Shown: positions 37,539 to 47,560, numbered from the stretch's first letter. The stretch: DNA of 64,000 nucleotides from an uncultured Granulosicoccaceae bacterium (GCA_938035525.1 CALHOI010000013.1:39890-103889), one strand, 5' to 3'. Translations and numbers: made by a program. Notes: a model not told the origin generated them from the letters alone.

Positions 37539-38297
37539 ATGCAAAATGGAATGACCTTACTGGGTCAGCTTGATGCACTAACACTGGTGTTGGTTGGGCT
37601 GGCCGCGTTTGCGACAGCGCTTTTTCATTCGGTGGCTGGTTTTGCCGGGGCGCTTTTGCTTTCGGTTTGTCTGGCACCACTCATTGGTTTGCGAGCGGTT
37701 GTGCCCGTAGTGGCACTTGCCATGATTATCAGCAACATCAATCGCATTGCTTTGTTTCGAAATCAAATCGACTGGAAGGCTTACAAAGCCATTATGGTGA
37801 CCGGACTGCCTGGCATCATTGTCGGTGCTGTTGTTTATTTATACCTGCCGTTAAAAGCCATTGCCATCGTAATGGGTTGCTTTTTATTGTTATCCATTCC
37901 GTTGCGTCGAATACTGAAAAAACGCAATTACAGTGTTGGCTATCGAGGCCTTTCAATGGTGGCTATAGTGTACGGGCTGATCTCTGGAACCGTTTTTGGG
38001 GGTGGGATGATACTCGGTCCGTTTTTATTGGGCGCCGGTATTGTCGGGCAGTCCTTAGTGGGCCTGGTGGCCGCACTTGGTTTGACGCTGAATATAACTA
38101 AAACAATAGTTTTCGGTGCTGGCAGCCTACTCGATACCGAAATGATATCGCTGGGTATCGTCGTAGGCTTATGCACCATCCCTGGCGGCATACTGGGAAA
38201 ATGGATTGTTAAAAACACCGATGTAGCTGTGCACACCATCGTTGTCGAGGCAATGATGTTTGCTGGCGGATGCTACTTTCTTTATCAGGGATTTTAA
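37539..38297 (+). CDS. TauE/SafE (TSUP) family membrane transporter
   Basis: About 252 aa with eight hydrophobic helices in two halves. FHSVAGFAGALLLSVCLAPLIGLRAVVPVVAL (first half) and GLISGTVFGGGMILGPFLLGAGIVGQSLVG (second half) show the paired TSUP motif. Family members export sulfite, sulfoacetate or other small organic anions. Start is uncertain: ATG 37539 chosen, with TTG 37515 (overlapping the previous gene) and ATG 37551 as alternatives. It follows the CoA-transferase directly. Confidence 0.85.
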   Translation: MQNGMTLLGQLDALTLVLVGLAAFATALFHSVAGFAGALLLSVCLAPLIGLRAVVPVVALAMIISNINRIALFRNQIDWKAYKAIMVTGLPGIIVGAVVYLYLPLKAIAIVMGCFLLLSIPLRRILKKRNYSVGYRGLSMVAIVYGLISGTVFGGGMILGPFLLGAGIVGQSLVGLVAALGLTLNITKTIVFGAGSLLDTEMISLGIVVGLCTIPGGILGKWIVKNTDVAVHTIVVEAMMFAGGCYFLYQGF

Positions 38298-38326
38298 TCA
38301 CGGTTACACTTAGCATCCCATCGTGA

Positions 38327-40069
38327 TCAATCAACAGTGACGACGCAATTGTCCACTAGAGTTTGATCTTCGCTGTAAATCAAGGCAATAACGTAAGCGC
38401 TGTCGGCCGGAGCTGCGTCGCCAGCAATGGTGTAGCTTGAATAGCTACTGCCGCTATCGATTTGCTTGAATGTTGTATTGATGTTGTTGTACTGCGCGCC
38501 AAGGTAAGACAATTGAACAATGCTCCACCGTGTTCCCTGACTGGTAGCATCACAGGCTAAACTGTAGCGCTTTCCCGCTGTAGCTGGTAACTCTTGATAT
38601 AAACAACCAGTGCCGCCAGCAATAGCTAGCGCTTTGTTGCCTTCGCTGGTGTCTTCGCTAATAGACAAGGCATTGGGGTTAGCGCAGGATTGCCACGATA
38701 ATAAATCTGATTCGAAGCCACCGTTGTTCAACAAGTTGATCACAGGTGGCTCCGGTTCTGGCTCTGGTTCGCTAGCGGCAACTAGATTACAGTTGTCCAC
38801 CAGCATATTGTCTTCACTGTAGATTAATGCCAGTGCGTATCGAGCGTCCTCTGGCGCTGACAATGTCATTGCGTAGTTTGCGTACTCGCCACCTGACGCA
38901 ATTTGTTTGGCATCTGATTCAACAGCATTGTAATTGCCGTCAAGAACCGAGAATTGCACAATACTCCATGCCGTTCCGGGTCGACTTGCATCACACGACA
39001 AGGTGTAATCAAGGCCGGTATTGATTGGGACTTCCTGATAAAGACAGCCTGCCGTCCCACGTGTTTTCAAGGCTTTGCTGCCTTGGGTGGATTGTTGGCT
39101 TATCGACAGGTTAGTGGCGTCTCCACAATACTGCCAGCCGTTGAAGTTGGATTCGAATCCACCGTTAACCAGCAAATTGGCGGCAGGTTTTGGTGGTTCA
39201 GGCTCTGACTGGTAGTAGCTATCGCAACCGACCCGAAAGTTATCTAAGGCAAAGCGTTTTTGAATGCCGCTTATTCTTAAGTTTTTTGCGGTATCGCAAA
39301 AGCCATTCGGCTCAAGTAGGTACTCCGTCAGAAAAACAGGTTTGTTGGCCTCCAGAAACTTGCTGAAATATTGGCACTCGTTAAAGTAGACGCAACTCTC
39401 GGTTACCACGAAATCGTAAGCGTCCACCATCCGTGGGTCCAGTGCTTGATTGGTGTTGTTTTTAAAGCCAACGGCCATGCCTCTATCATGAACTTCCTTG
39501 GCAACCCACAGGTTAAAAAATATTTGATCTTCGTATGTCAGTGGAAAGCCAGACGGGTTATGTGAGCTGACATCAAAGCCATCCATATTGTCTGGCTCAA
39601 CCGCATCGCAGCCTAACTGTTTGGCTCTATCAAAACGGGCTTCTAAAATTGCCCTTAATGCCATGCCGGTCGTTGAATTAGCTGGATTAACGTCGCGAAT
39701 ATCCAACCATTTTTCATTGGGGAATCTGTCGTATACATTGCCCAGAATGCTACGGGGAAAAATACTTTGATCGTCTCTGTAGTCTTCCCACGCACCCACG
39801 TTGACATAGCAAATCACTCTTTTGCCCAGGCTCTTTAGTTGTTGAACCATGCCCGTTGATTCATTGTCAAACATATCGACGTCATAGATTTCGATGCTAG
39901 GGTCGTTGTGTATTTGAACGGGTACTCGCAGTTGCCAATCCCATTTTGGTGGTTGAACATTGTTGTCGGGATCCAGCACCGGTGGCCAATCCAGCGCGGT
40001 GGCGCTACCACAGACACCCCAAAACAGAGCAATACTCACAAACAGTGAGCGCATTTGCAGATTTTTCAT
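38327..40069 (-). CDS. Exported GH114 glycosidase with two C-terminal four-Cys modules
   Basis: 580 aa. Signal peptide from ATG 40069 (GGAAG upstream) cut near ATA-LDWPP. Residues about 27-285 match GH114 (endo-alpha-1,4-polygalactosaminidase family): WDWQLRVPVQI, YDVDMFDNE, RVICYVNVGAWEDYR, CDAVEPDNMDGF with the likely catalytic acids. Two repeated beta modules (about 298-430 and 445-580) with the Cys pattern WQxC, GCLYQ, (S/A)CDA, DNC are joined by Pro-Glu linkers; they look like carbohydrate-binding or jelly-roll modules. Likely secreted and acts on galactosaminogalactan-like or other amino-sugar polymers, perhaps of biofilms. Confidence 0.85.
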   Translation of the reverse strand: MKNLQMRSLFVSIALFWGVCGSATALDWPPVLDPDNNVQPPKWDWQLRVPVQIHNDPSIEIYDVDMFDNESTGMVQQLKSLGKRVICYVNVGAWEDYRDDQSIFPRSILGNVYDRFPNEKWLDIRDVNPANSTTGMALRAILEARFDRAKQLGCDAVEPDNMDGFDVSSHNPSGFPLTYEDQIFFNLWVAKEVHDRGMAVGFKNNTNQALDPRMVDAYDFVVTESCVYFNECQYFSKFLEANKPVFLTEYLLEPNGFCDTAKNLRISGIQKRFALDNFRVGCDSYYQSEPEPPKPAANLLVNGGFESNFNGWQYCGDATNLSISQQSTQGSKALKTRGTAGCLYQEVPINTGLDYTLSCDASRPGTAWSIVQFSVLDGNYNAVESDAKQIASGGEYANYAMTLSAPEDARYALALIYSEDNMLVDNCNLVAASEPEPEPEPPVINLLNNGGFESDLLSWQSCANPNALSISEDTSEGNKALAIAGGTGCLYQELPATAGKRYSLACDATSQGTRWSIVQLSYLGAQYNNINTTFKQIDSGSSYSSYTIAGDAAPADSAYVIALIYSEDQTLVDNCVVTVD

Positions 40070-40151
40070 GTTCTTCCATGGATTGGTCATTTTGTTGAGT
40101 CAGAACATACGGAAGTCTTCCTTTTGATACGATTAGCCATGTCTCAAATAG

Positions 40152-40511
40152 ATGGCCAGGCAAAACAGTGCGGGTTGTATTGTTGGAAAAGGTGAGGCCG
40201 CGCACATTGAGCGTTGCGAATGGTGTCACAATGCGGCGGTGCTTGTTTTTAGCTACTATGTTGTCGTTATGGGTATTCTTATTTTATTATTAGGTATTGG
40301 GTTGCTGATTGCCGCTCTGCATTTTCATGCAATCGCGCAAGCCAATGTGATCACCAAAGTGGAGCGGGAGTGGTTTGAGCGACTCTTCACCGGTAGCCGC
40401 GCGTCAAAAGAGAACCTTAACGAAGAAGGTTTACAAAATCGCAAAAAATCCAACCTGTGCGTTCTGGCTGGTTTTGCTTTTATTGGTTGCTATCTGTTTT
40501 TTATAAATTAG
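40152..40511 (+). CDS. Small membrane protein, unknown
   Basis: 119 aa from ATG 40152. A Cys/His-bearing start (CEWCHN) leads into one long hydrophobic segment (about 33-58), a charged stretch (KVEREWFERLFTGSRASKE) and a second helix at the very end (101-117). Not recognised. An inner start at ATG 40269 would leave only the second part of the first helix. Divergent from the GH114 gene and convergent with fucU. Confidence 0.45.
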   Translation: MARQNSAGCIVGKGEAAHIERCEWCHNAAVLVFSYYVVVMGILILLLGIGLLIAALHFHAIAQANVITKVEREWFERLFTGSRASKENLNEEGLQNRKKSNLCVLAGFAFIGCYLFFIN

Positions 40512-40521
40512 TTATTAAGCT

Positions 40522-40953
40522 TTATAAAGTCACGACGCCTTTCATCAAAATGATGTTGCCATACAAACGGCGTTCGCCGGTTTGTACCACCGTAAAGCAT
40601 TTAGCTGCGCGCTCATAAAAATCGTACCGCTCCAGTGATTTTATTTCGGTTGGATTCTCTGCCGTATCATTGATGATTTGCTGAAATTCTTTGACAGTGT
40701 CAGGTATGGCTTTGGGGTCGCCGACAACCTGCATGCTGTTTGCCGGGTCAGGAACAAATGAATCCAGTGGCATCAGCGTTAGAACGGCCTTGAGTATCTC
40801 GCTTACATTTGATCCATCAGCGCGAATGCACGCCGGACCACACGATTCTGCCGGATAATTGGAATCAACCAGGGCTATTTCGTCGCCGTGGCCCATAGCC
40901 CTCAGCGCGTAGAGTAATTCTGGTGACAGAATTGGGTCAATATTGAGCAGCAC
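40522..40953 (-). CDS. fucU: L-fucose mutarotase FucU (RbsD/FucU family)
   Basis: 143 aa. Interconverts anomers of a sugar, in FucU of L-fucose. Recognised by ILSPELLYALRAMGHGDEIALVDSNYPA with the conserved His in GHGDE (catalytic base) and the C-terminal FTVVQTGERRLYGNIILMKGV with the Tyr-Gly-Asn motif typical of FucU rather than RbsD. No fucose genes are adjacent in this window. Confidence 0.92.
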   Translation of the reverse strand: MLLNIDPILSPELLYALRAMGHGDEIALVDSNYPAESCGPACIRADGSNVSEILKAVLTLMPLDSFVPDPANSMQVVGDPKAIPDTVKEFQQIINDTAENPTEIKSLERYDFYERAAKCFTVVQTGERRLYGNIILMKGVVTL

Positions 40954-41116
40954 GTGTTTCTCCAGTCTACTAATCGCGTTATTGCTGATTGTACCCAGTT
41001 CGATGGTTTTTGCTTGGGTTTGGCATTGAGCGAGGCATCATGTGGCGTGCGAACAGCCGTGATGAGCTTGATAGACTATCGTAAAATAGCCAGCATCTTC
41101 GGAATATCAAAAATAA

Positions 41117-41500
41117 ATGAACTACGCACATCCTCCAAACAAGCAGCATTATTATGAACAAGTTTGGGCCGTTGCCAGGCAAATTCCGTACGGTAGAGTT
41201 GCCACTTATGGTCAACTAACCAAAATGATTCCTCGACCTGATGGTGTCGATACCGATGACTATAAAGTGTCCGCTGCTCGCTGGGTTGGGCTCGCGATGA
41301 GCGCCTGTCCCGATGATGTGCCCTGGCAGCGAGTGATTAATTCACAGGGTAAAATCAGTCACAAGGCGGAACCGGGAAAACAAAAAATGCTCCTGGAGGC
41401 AGAAGGTGTATTGTTTTCTAATGAAAAAGTTAGCCTTGATGAATTTCAGTGGCGCGGTTTGAGTCAAGCTGATCAGCCTGAGCAAGGACGATTATTTTAA
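41117..41500 (+). CDS. Alkyltransferase-like protein (ATL), DNA-lesion sensor
   Basis: 127 aa of the MGMT C-terminal-domain family. YEQVWAVARQIPYGRVATYGQLTKM and the helix-turn-helix part are conserved, but the active Cys of PCHRV is Trp (VPWQRVINSQGKIS), the mark of ATL proteins that bind O6-alkylguanine without repairing it and hand the lesion to nucleotide excision repair. Starts at ATG 41117; no fused domain. Confidence 0.9.
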   Translation: MNYAHPPNKQHYYEQVWAVARQIPYGRVATYGQLTKMIPRPDGVDTDDYKVSAARWVGLAMSACPDDVPWQRVINSQGKISHKAEPGKQKMLLEAEGVLFSNEKVSLDEFQWRGLSQADQPEQGRLF

Positions 41501-41623
41501 ACTGATGTTAAACCCCACCAATGCCAGGCAGACTGCTTCAACTTTGAGTATAGAAACAGGCGTTAAAGAGAATGTGTATAAGCGAGCGAGCAGAGAGTAC
41601 TCGCAGGCAAACTACTTATAACC

Positions 41624-43195
41624 ATGAAAACAGATACAGACATTACGATTATAGGTGCAGGGCCGGTTGGTACTCTGCTGGCTATCCTGCTAGGTAAAGA
41701 AGGTAAGAAGGTTGCGCTGGTTGAACGTTGGCCAACGCTATATGATCGCCCCCGAGCAGTAACCATGGATCACGAAGTAGCAAGAATCCTTGCCACCTTT
41801 GGCATTGACTGTGATAACGATCCGGCGATTCAATACCACGAGGAACTCTATTACTGGAAAAACGCTGAGTTGGAAGACTTGCAAATTGTCGACTGGAAAA
41901 GTGTTTCATCTTCGGCATGGCGAGTTACTTACTGGTTTAACCAGCCTGAACTGGAAACCCGTTTGCTGGCAATTGCGGCGCAAATCCCTTCGATTCATTT
42001 GTATCGCGGCTGGGAGGCAATCTCTTTTTCTCAAGATGATTTGGGTGTGTCGGTTGAGTTACAGGAAACAGAAGAGATCCATGGGGCTGATGGTCAACGG
42101 CAAAGTTTGCGTTCCGGTTACCTGGTTGGCTGCGATGGCGCGAACAGTTTTGTTCGCGATCACTTAAACATTGATGTTGTCGATAAAGGCTATTTCTTTG
42201 ACTGGTTAATACTCGACATGATTCCGGCAGATGATTACACAATGTCGCCCGCGCAATGGCAATTGTGCGACCCCAAAAGACCAACAACGCTGGTGCCTGG
42301 CGGTCCGGGTCGTCGGCGTTGGGAGTTCATGGTTTTGCCAGACGAATCAACAGAAGAAATTGCAAAACCTGAAAGTGCGTGGAAGCTACTTGAGCCCTGG
42401 GGTCTCCATCCTGACAATGCGCAACTGGAACGAAGTGCAGTGTATCGCTTTCAGGCACGCTGGGCAGAACAGTGGCGAGTGGGGCGATGCATGATTGCTG
42501 GTGATGCAGCGCATTTGATGCCGCCTTTTGCAGGGGAAGGTATGTGCGCAGGGTTTCGGGATGCAGTTGCACTTAGCTGGCGTCTAAACGCGATTTTTGA
42601 TGGCAAATTACACGATGCTGTACTCGATAGCTATGTAAGTGAGCGAATACATCATGCCAAGCACTACATCGATTTTAGTCAGCAGCTTGGTAACATAATT
42701 TGTATCACTGATAGCGACGAAGCATTGGCACGAGACGCTTCAATGAAGGCAGAACTTGCCGCGCGTAACCATGAGCCGATCACAGGCGACCTTGTTCATC
42801 TGGGCAGTGGCGTATGGTGCGAAGAGTGCGCTGGCGCAGGCGAGTTATCGACGCAAGGGTTTGTTGTGTGCAATGGCAAGCGTGACAGGTTTGACCAGTT
42901 GGTTGGTCAGGGTTGGTTGGTGGTTGGTCTGGACGTTGACCCCGCTGACGCACTAAATCAACGGCAACTGGATGCGTTGAAATTTCTGAACGGAAAAACA
43001 GTCGAGATCGGAGCTATTGGTAGCAGCAGCCAAGTGATCGATATTGATGGTACCTACGCCGATTGGCTGACATCAATCGACTGCCAGTATTTTATTTTGC
43101 GGCCGGATTTTTATTTGGCAGCCTCTGAAAAAACTGCGGCAGCAATAAGCGATCGTTTTGACGAGCTGTTAAACAAGATGCATGCTCGCTTCTAG
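41624..43195 (+). CDS. FAD-dependent aromatic hydroxylase (MhpA/PheA-TfdB family)
   Basis: 523-aa class A flavin monooxygenase. IIGAGPVGTLLAILLGKEGKKVALVER is the Rossmann start (residues 9-35), GYLVGCDGANSFVR the DG motif, and AGDAAHLMPPFAGEGMCAGFRDAVALSWRL the GD motif. Closest in style to 3-(3-hydroxyphenyl)propionate hydroxylase. Likely hydroxylates a phenolic acid with NAD(P)H and oxygen. Single gene, no ring-cleavage dioxygenase next to it, so the pathway is unknown. Confidence 0.87.
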   Translation: MKTDTDITIIGAGPVGTLLAILLGKEGKKVALVERWPTLYDRPRAVTMDHEVARILATFGIDCDNDPAIQYHEELYYWKNAELEDLQIVDWKSVSSSAWRVTYWFNQPELETRLLAIAAQIPSIHLYRGWEAISFSQDDLGVSVELQETEEIHGADGQRQSLRSGYLVGCDGANSFVRDHLNIDVVDKGYFFDWLILDMIPADDYTMSPAQWQLCDPKRPTTLVPGGPGRRRWEFMVLPDESTEEIAKPESAWKLLEPWGLHPDNAQLERSAVYRFQARWAEQWRVGRCMIAGDAAHLMPPFAGEGMCAGFRDAVALSWRLNAIFDGKLHDAVLDSYVSERIHHAKHYIDFSQQLGNIICITDSDEALARDASMKAELAARNHEPITGDLVHLGSGVWCEECAGAGELSTQGFVVCNGKRDRFDQLVGQGWLVVGLDVDPADALNQRQLDALKFLNGKTVEIGAIGSSSQVIDIDGTYADWLTSIDCQYFILRPDFYLAASEKTAAAISDRFDELLNKMHARF

Positions 43196-43233
43196 GCTTG
43201 TTTGCGACAGTTATTGATACTCCTCATGCGGTT

Positions 43234-43248
43234 GGTACATTGTGTACC
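43234..43248 (+). promoter_or_regulatory. Palindromic operator candidate upstream of the ABC importer
   Basis: GGTACA, TTG, TGTACC: a perfect 6-bp inverted repeat with 3-base spacer, 145 bases before the binding-protein ATG and in the 198-base gap that must hold the promoter. Looks like a site for a dimeric regulator (GntR- or LacI-like spacing). No regulator gene is adjacent. Confidence 0.4.
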
Positions 43249-43393
43249 TATATATGTCATACCAAAGTGTAAGCCCGTACAACTCCTGTTGAATCTGTGC
43301 CTGCAGCGTGTTTACATGAGAAGCGGGTTGTCGTCGCACGTTTCGTAAAGTGCTTATACAGATCATACTAAGAAAACATTGGAGACTCTCAAA

Positions 43394-44707
43394 ATGAGGA
43401 AAACGTTACTTAAAACAGTATTAGCTGGTGCCTTGGTTGGAACCTCCTTACCTGTTACAGCAGCCACGGAAATTCAATGGTGGCATGCGTTTACAGGTCG
43501 ATTAGGCGATTTACTGGCAGAGCAGGTAGAAAAATTTAATGCATCGCAATCTGACTATGTTGTCGTTGGATCGCATAAAGGCAACTATTCAGAAACACTG
43601 AATGCCGGGATTGCGGCTTTCAGGGCGGGCGAGCAACCACATTTGCTGATGGTGTTTGAAGTGGGCACTGCCACCATGATGGGTGCAAAAGGCGCTATTA
43701 AACCGGTGTATGAAGTCATGAAAGAGGGGGGCGCAACCTTTGAACCTGACGGTTATTTGCCTCCAGTAAAGGGTTACTACACAACACCAGGAGGTGACAT
43801 GCTTTCACTTCCCTACAATTCATCAACGCCCGTTTTATACGTTAATCGAGATGCGCTGGCGGCGGCTGATCTCGACCCGGATATGGATTTATCAACATGG
43901 GAGATGGTTGATGCGGCCATGGACAAACTCAAAGCTGCTGGCCAGGACTGTGTATTGACCACCGCTTGGCAAAGTTGGGTGCATCTGGAAAATTTCTCTG
44001 CCTATCACGATGTAGCATTCTCATCAAAAGACAACGGTTTCACCGCGCTTGATACTGAGCTGTCGTTTAATGGGCCGATACAGGTGGCGCACATAGAGGC
44101 GATGGGTAAATGGGCTAAAGAAGGGAAATTTTTCTACGCAGGTCGTCGTAACGAAGGTGGAGCAAATTTCCGTGCGGGTGAATGTGCTTTCTTTACCGAA
44201 TCATCCGCGGGTTATGCAGGTGTTAAAGCTGAAGCCGAATTTGATTTTGAAATTCGTCCGCTGCCTTACTGGACAGCTGCCGAAGGTGCACCACAAAACA
44301 CGATTATTGGTGGTTCGTCTTTATGGGTAATGGAAGGACATGAAGCTGAAGAATACAAAGGTGTTAGCGAATTTCTGGCGTTTTTGTCCAGTTCTGACGT
44401 CCAGGCTAAGTGGCACCAGAATACAGGTTATCTGCCTATTACCGTCGAGGCTTATGAGCAAACCAAGACAGAAGGTTTTTACGAAGAAAACCCGGGAACC
44501 GATATCGCAATTTTACAAATGACATCTAAGCCCACCACCCCTAACTCTAAGGGTTTACGCCTGGGTAGCTTTGATCAGATTCGCGGCATCATTGATGAAG
44601 AGCTCGAAGCTGTGTGGACTGGAGATAAAAGCGCACAAGAGGCCATGGACAATGCGGTAAAGCGTGGTAATCAGCTGCTTCGTCGATTCGAAAAAACCAA
44701 CAAGTAA
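43394..44707 (+). CDS. ABC transporter substrate-binding protein, UgpB-like
   Basis: 437-aa periplasmic binding protein. Signal peptide from ATG 43394 (GGAG upstream), cut near VTAA-TEIQWW. EIQWWHAFTGRLGDLLAEQVEKFNASQSDY, YKGNYSETLNAGIAAFRAGEQPHLLMVFEVGTATMM and LPYNSSTPVLYVNRDAL follow UgpB, the sn-glycerol-3-phosphate / glycerophosphodiester binding protein. First gene of a four-gene ugpBAEC set. Confidence 0.9.
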   Translation: MRKTLLKTVLAGALVGTSLPVTAATEIQWWHAFTGRLGDLLAEQVEKFNASQSDYVVVGSHKGNYSETLNAGIAAFRAGEQPHLLMVFEVGTATMMGAKGAIKPVYEVMKEGGATFEPDGYLPPVKGYYTTPGGDMLSLPYNSSTPVLYVNRDALAAADLDPDMDLSTWEMVDAAMDKLKAAGQDCVLTTAWQSWVHLENFSAYHDVAFSSKDNGFTALDTELSFNGPIQVAHIEAMGKWAKEGKFFYAGRRNEGGANFRAGECAFFTESSAGYAGVKAEAEFDFEIRPLPYWTAAEGAPQNTIIGGSSLWVMEGHEAEEYKGVSEFLAFLSSSDVQAKWHQNTGYLPITVEAYEQTKTEGFYEENPGTDIAILQMTSKPTTPNSKGLRLGSFDQIRGIIDEELEAVWTGDKSAQEAMDNAVKRGNQLLRRFEKTNK

Positions 44708-44725
44708 TCGTCGTAGACATGCAAC

Positions 44726-44755
44726 CCGGCAACAGGCATGCAGTGCTGTTGCCGG
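44726..44755 (+). promoter_or_regulatory. 10-bp perfect hairpin between binding-protein and permease genes
   Basis: CCGGCAACAG, 10-base loop, CTGTTGCCGG, with no T-run. Like the intergenic hairpins after other importer binding-protein genes, it probably stabilises the upstream mRNA so that more binding protein is made than permease. Confidence 0.75.
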
Positions 44756-44774
44756 ATTGATATAGAGAGCTGTC

Positions 44775-45656
44775 GTGGATAAACGCGTTACATTCAGTGG
44801 CTGGTGGTTACCTATGCTGCTAATTTTGCCGCAGCTTCTTATTACTGCCATCTTTTTTTTCTGGCCTGCGGGGCAAGCCATTTATCAGTCGGCTTTTATG
44901 CCCGACCCATTTGGATTAAAAACCCAGTTTGTTGGCTGGGACAATTTCACTTTTTTATTCGAAGACGAATATTATCTGGCGTCTTTTAAAACCACCGCTA
45001 TTTTTTCATTGCTGGTAACGGCGCTCTCCATGGGTGTTGCGCTATGGCTTGCACTGATGGCCGACCGTATTATTAAAGGGTCTGGAACCTATCGTACATT
45101 ATTGATTTGGCCTTACGCCGTTGCACCTGCAGTGGCCGGTGTTTTATGGCTGTTCATGTTCAGACCCAATGTGGGTTTGATGAGCTGGTATTTGGACAAA
45201 GTAGGTTATGACTGGAATCACGTTTTAAACGATGGTCAAGCCATGGGATTGGTGGTCGTGGCATCGTCATGGGGCAGAATTAGCTATAACTTTCTGTTTT
45301 TTCTTGCTGGTCTGCAAGCTGTTCCTAAAAGCGTGATTGAAGCTGCCGCCATTGATGGTGCGCATTTTTGGCATCGATTCAGGACTATTGTGTTTCCACT
45401 GTTAGCACCAACGACGTTTTTTCTACTGGTGGTTAACGTGGTGTATGCTTTTTTTGAAACGTTTGGGGTTATACACACCATAACTTCAGGTGGGCCGCAG
45501 CAATCCACCACAATCATGGTATACAAAGTTTACTCCGATGGTTTTGTTGGTCAGGATTTAGGCTCATCAGCTGCCCAGTCAGTTGTGCTGCTGCTGATTG
45601 TTGGAATGCTTACCATTGTTCAATTTAAATTTATTGAACGCAAGGTGCATTACTGA
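44775..45656 (+). CDS. ABC transporter permease, UgpA-like
   Basis: 293 aa with six helices. The permease EAA loop reads [25 protein letters not shown], which contacts the ATPase. [20 protein letters not shown] and [22 protein letters not shown] are typical of UgpA. GTG start with GAGAG upstream. Its stop overlaps the next ATG by one base (TGATG). Confidence 0.93.
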   Translation: MDKRVTFSGWWLPMLLILPQLLITAIFFFWPAGQAIYQSAFMPDPFGLKTQFVGWDNFTFLFEDEYYLASFKTTAIFSLLVTALSMGVALWLALMADRIIKGSGTYRTLLIWPYAVAPAVAGVLWLFMFRPNVGLMSWYLDKVGYDWNHVLNDGQAMGLVVVASSWGRISYNFLFFLAGLQAVPKSVIEAAAIDGAHFWHRFRTIVFPLLAPTTFFLLVVNVVYAFFETFGVIHTITSGGPQQSTTIMVYKVYSDGFVGQDLGSSAAQSVVLLLIVGMLTIVQFKFIERKVHY

Positions 45657-46501
45657 TGAGTGGCATGGTCGAAAAAAAAGGTAAGGCTGCCTGGTTAGTA
45701 CATCTTGGTTTGATACTGGGTATTCTGGTTGTTTGTTTTCCTATTTATCTTGCGTTTATTGCTTCAACGGTGAGCTCTGGTGATTTAGTCAGACCCCCCA
45801 TGCCTTTGCTGCCCGGTGAACATTTTATAGCAAACTATAAAGAGGCCTTGTTTTCTGGCGTCAATACACCTGTTTGGAATATGCTGCTTAATTCCACCAT
45901 CATGGCTTTAGGCATCGCTATCGGGAAAATTATTATTTCTCTGTTGTCGGCCTTTGCCATTGTGTATTTTAGGTTTCCTCTGCGAAATGTCTTTTTCTGG
46001 TTAATATTTTTAACGCTGATGTTGCCAGTGGAAGTACGCATCGTGCCTACCTACGAAGTCGTGGCCAACTTTGGGATGCTGAACAGCTATTCCGGCCTGA
46101 TACTGCCTTTGGTTGCATCGGCCACCGCGACATTTCTATTCAGGCAGTTTTATCTAACCGTTCCCGATGAGCTGGCAGAAGCTGCACGTGTAGACGGCGC
46201 TGGACCCATGCGATTTTTTGTTGATATATTGTTACCGATGTCTCGAACCAACATTGCCGCTTTATTCGTTATTTTATTTATCTATGGCTGGAATCAATAC
46301 TTGTGGCCATTGTTGATGACCACTGACCCCGACATGAACACCATCGTCATGGGTATCAAGCAGATGTTTCCTTCGGGTGATGATTTGCCTAACTGGCCGG
46401 TGATAATGGCAACTGCCTTGCTGGCCATGTTGCCACCTGTTTTGGTGGTAGTGCTAATGCAGAACCTTTTTATCAAGGGCCTTGTGGACACAGAGAAATA
46501 G
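45656..46501 (+). CDS. ABC transporter permease, UgpE-like
   Basis: 281 aa, six helices. EAA loop ELAEAARVDGAGPMRFFVDILLPMSRTN; FLTLMLPVEVRIVPTYEVVANFGMLNSYSGLILPL is typical of MalG/UgpE proteins. Translationally coupled to the preceding permease. Confidence 0.93.
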   Translation: MSGMVEKKGKAAWLVHLGLILGILVVCFPIYLAFIASTVSSGDLVRPPMPLLPGEHFIANYKEALFSGVNTPVWNMLLNSTIMALGIAIGKIIISLLSAFAIVYFRFPLRNVFFWLIFLTLMLPVEVRIVPTYEVVANFGMLNSYSGLILPLVASATATFLFRQFYLTVPDELAEAARVDGAGPMRFFVDILLPMSRTNIAALFVILFIYGWNQYLWPLLMTTDPDMNTIVMGIKQMFPSGDDLPNWPVIMATALLAMLPPVLVVVLMQNLFIKGLVDTEK

Positions 46502-46510
46502 TACTGAGCT

Positions 46511-47560
46511 ATGGCTACCTTAAATCTGATAGACGTTAAAAAGTCCTATGGCAAGGATGAGGTTATTCATGGTGTCAATTTCGACATTCACGACAAAGAG
46601 TTCGTCGTTATTGTCGGTCCGTCTGGTTGTGGTAAGTCAACGTTACTTCGAATGATGGCAGGTCTTGAAACGGTTACCGCTGGCGAAATAAAAATAAAAG
46701 ACCGGCGCGTAAACGAGCTTGAACCTATGGAGAGAAACATTGCCATGGTGTTTCAGAACTACGCTCTGTATCCCCACATGAGCGTGTTTGATAATATGGC
46801 TTACAGCCTAAAAATTGCTAAGCTTGGTAAAGCTGAAATAAAAGCGCGAGTCGATAACGCTGCAAAACTACTTCAGCTTTCAGAGTATCTTAAGCGTAAG
46901 CCGCGGCAACTCTCCGGTGGGCAACGCCAGCGGGTTGCCATGGGTCGTGCCATTGTGCGTAAGCCGGATGTTTTCCTTTTTGATGAACCTCTATCCAATT
47001 TAGATGCCAAGCTACGAGTGCAAATGCGTCTGGAAATTAAGAAATTGCAGCGTGATTTAGGTGTCACGTCGGTTTATGTGACACACGATCAAGTAGAGGC
47101 GATGACACTGGGTGATCGGTTAATGGTGCTCAATGGTGGTTATGTAGAACAGTTTGGATCTCCGATTGATTTGTACGAGCGTCCGGCCTCGTTGTTTGTA
47201 GCTGAATTTATCGGTAGTCCTTCCATGAACATTATCGATGGGCACGCAGCCGATGGCGTAGTCGAATTAGTTAACGGAGTTCGTTTGCCCGGCAGCAGCG
47301 AAGTCGCCGGTGCAGTCAAGGCAGGTATTCGACCAGAACACTTGTCACTAGACCCAGCAGGAGTTATTGCTATTCGTAAAGGTGTGGCAGAGCAACTGGG
47401 TTCCAGTACATTGGTTCACGGTACGCTCGATGGCAGTGACATTGCAATCAGTGTTGCGCTGCCCGGTGTGCACAGAGAGGAGCAATTGGATGATGTGATG
47501 TGCTTTAGTGTCATGGAGCAAGGTCTGCATTTATTTTCTGCCGATGGAAAACGGGTCTAG
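46511..47560 (+). CDS. ABC transporter ATPase, UgpC/MalK type
   Basis: 349 aa. Walker [10 protein letters not shown] (about 36-44), Q-loop [10 protein letters not shown], signature [14 protein letters not shown], Walker [17 protein letters not shown], switch His in [12 protein letters not shown], then a C-terminal TOBE/MalK regulatory domain. Completes the importer; energises both permeases. Confidence 0.95.
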   Translation: MATLNLIDVKKSYGKDEVIHGVNFDIHDKEFVVIVGPSGCGKSTLLRMMAGLETVTAGEIKIKDRRVNELEPMERNIAMVFQNYALYPHMSVFDNMAYSLKIAKLGKAEIKARVDNAAKLLQLSEYLKRKPRQLSGGQRQRVAMGRAIVRKPDVFLFDEPLSNLDAKLRVQMRLEIKKLQRDLGVTSVYVTHDQVEAMTLGDRLMVLNGGYVEQFGSPIDLYERPASLFVAEFIGSPSMNIIDGHAADGVVELVNGVRLPGSSEVAGAVKAGIRPEHLSLDPAGVIAIRKGVAEQLGSSTLVHGTLDGSDIAISVALPGVHREEQLDDVMCFSVMEQGLHLFSADGKRV

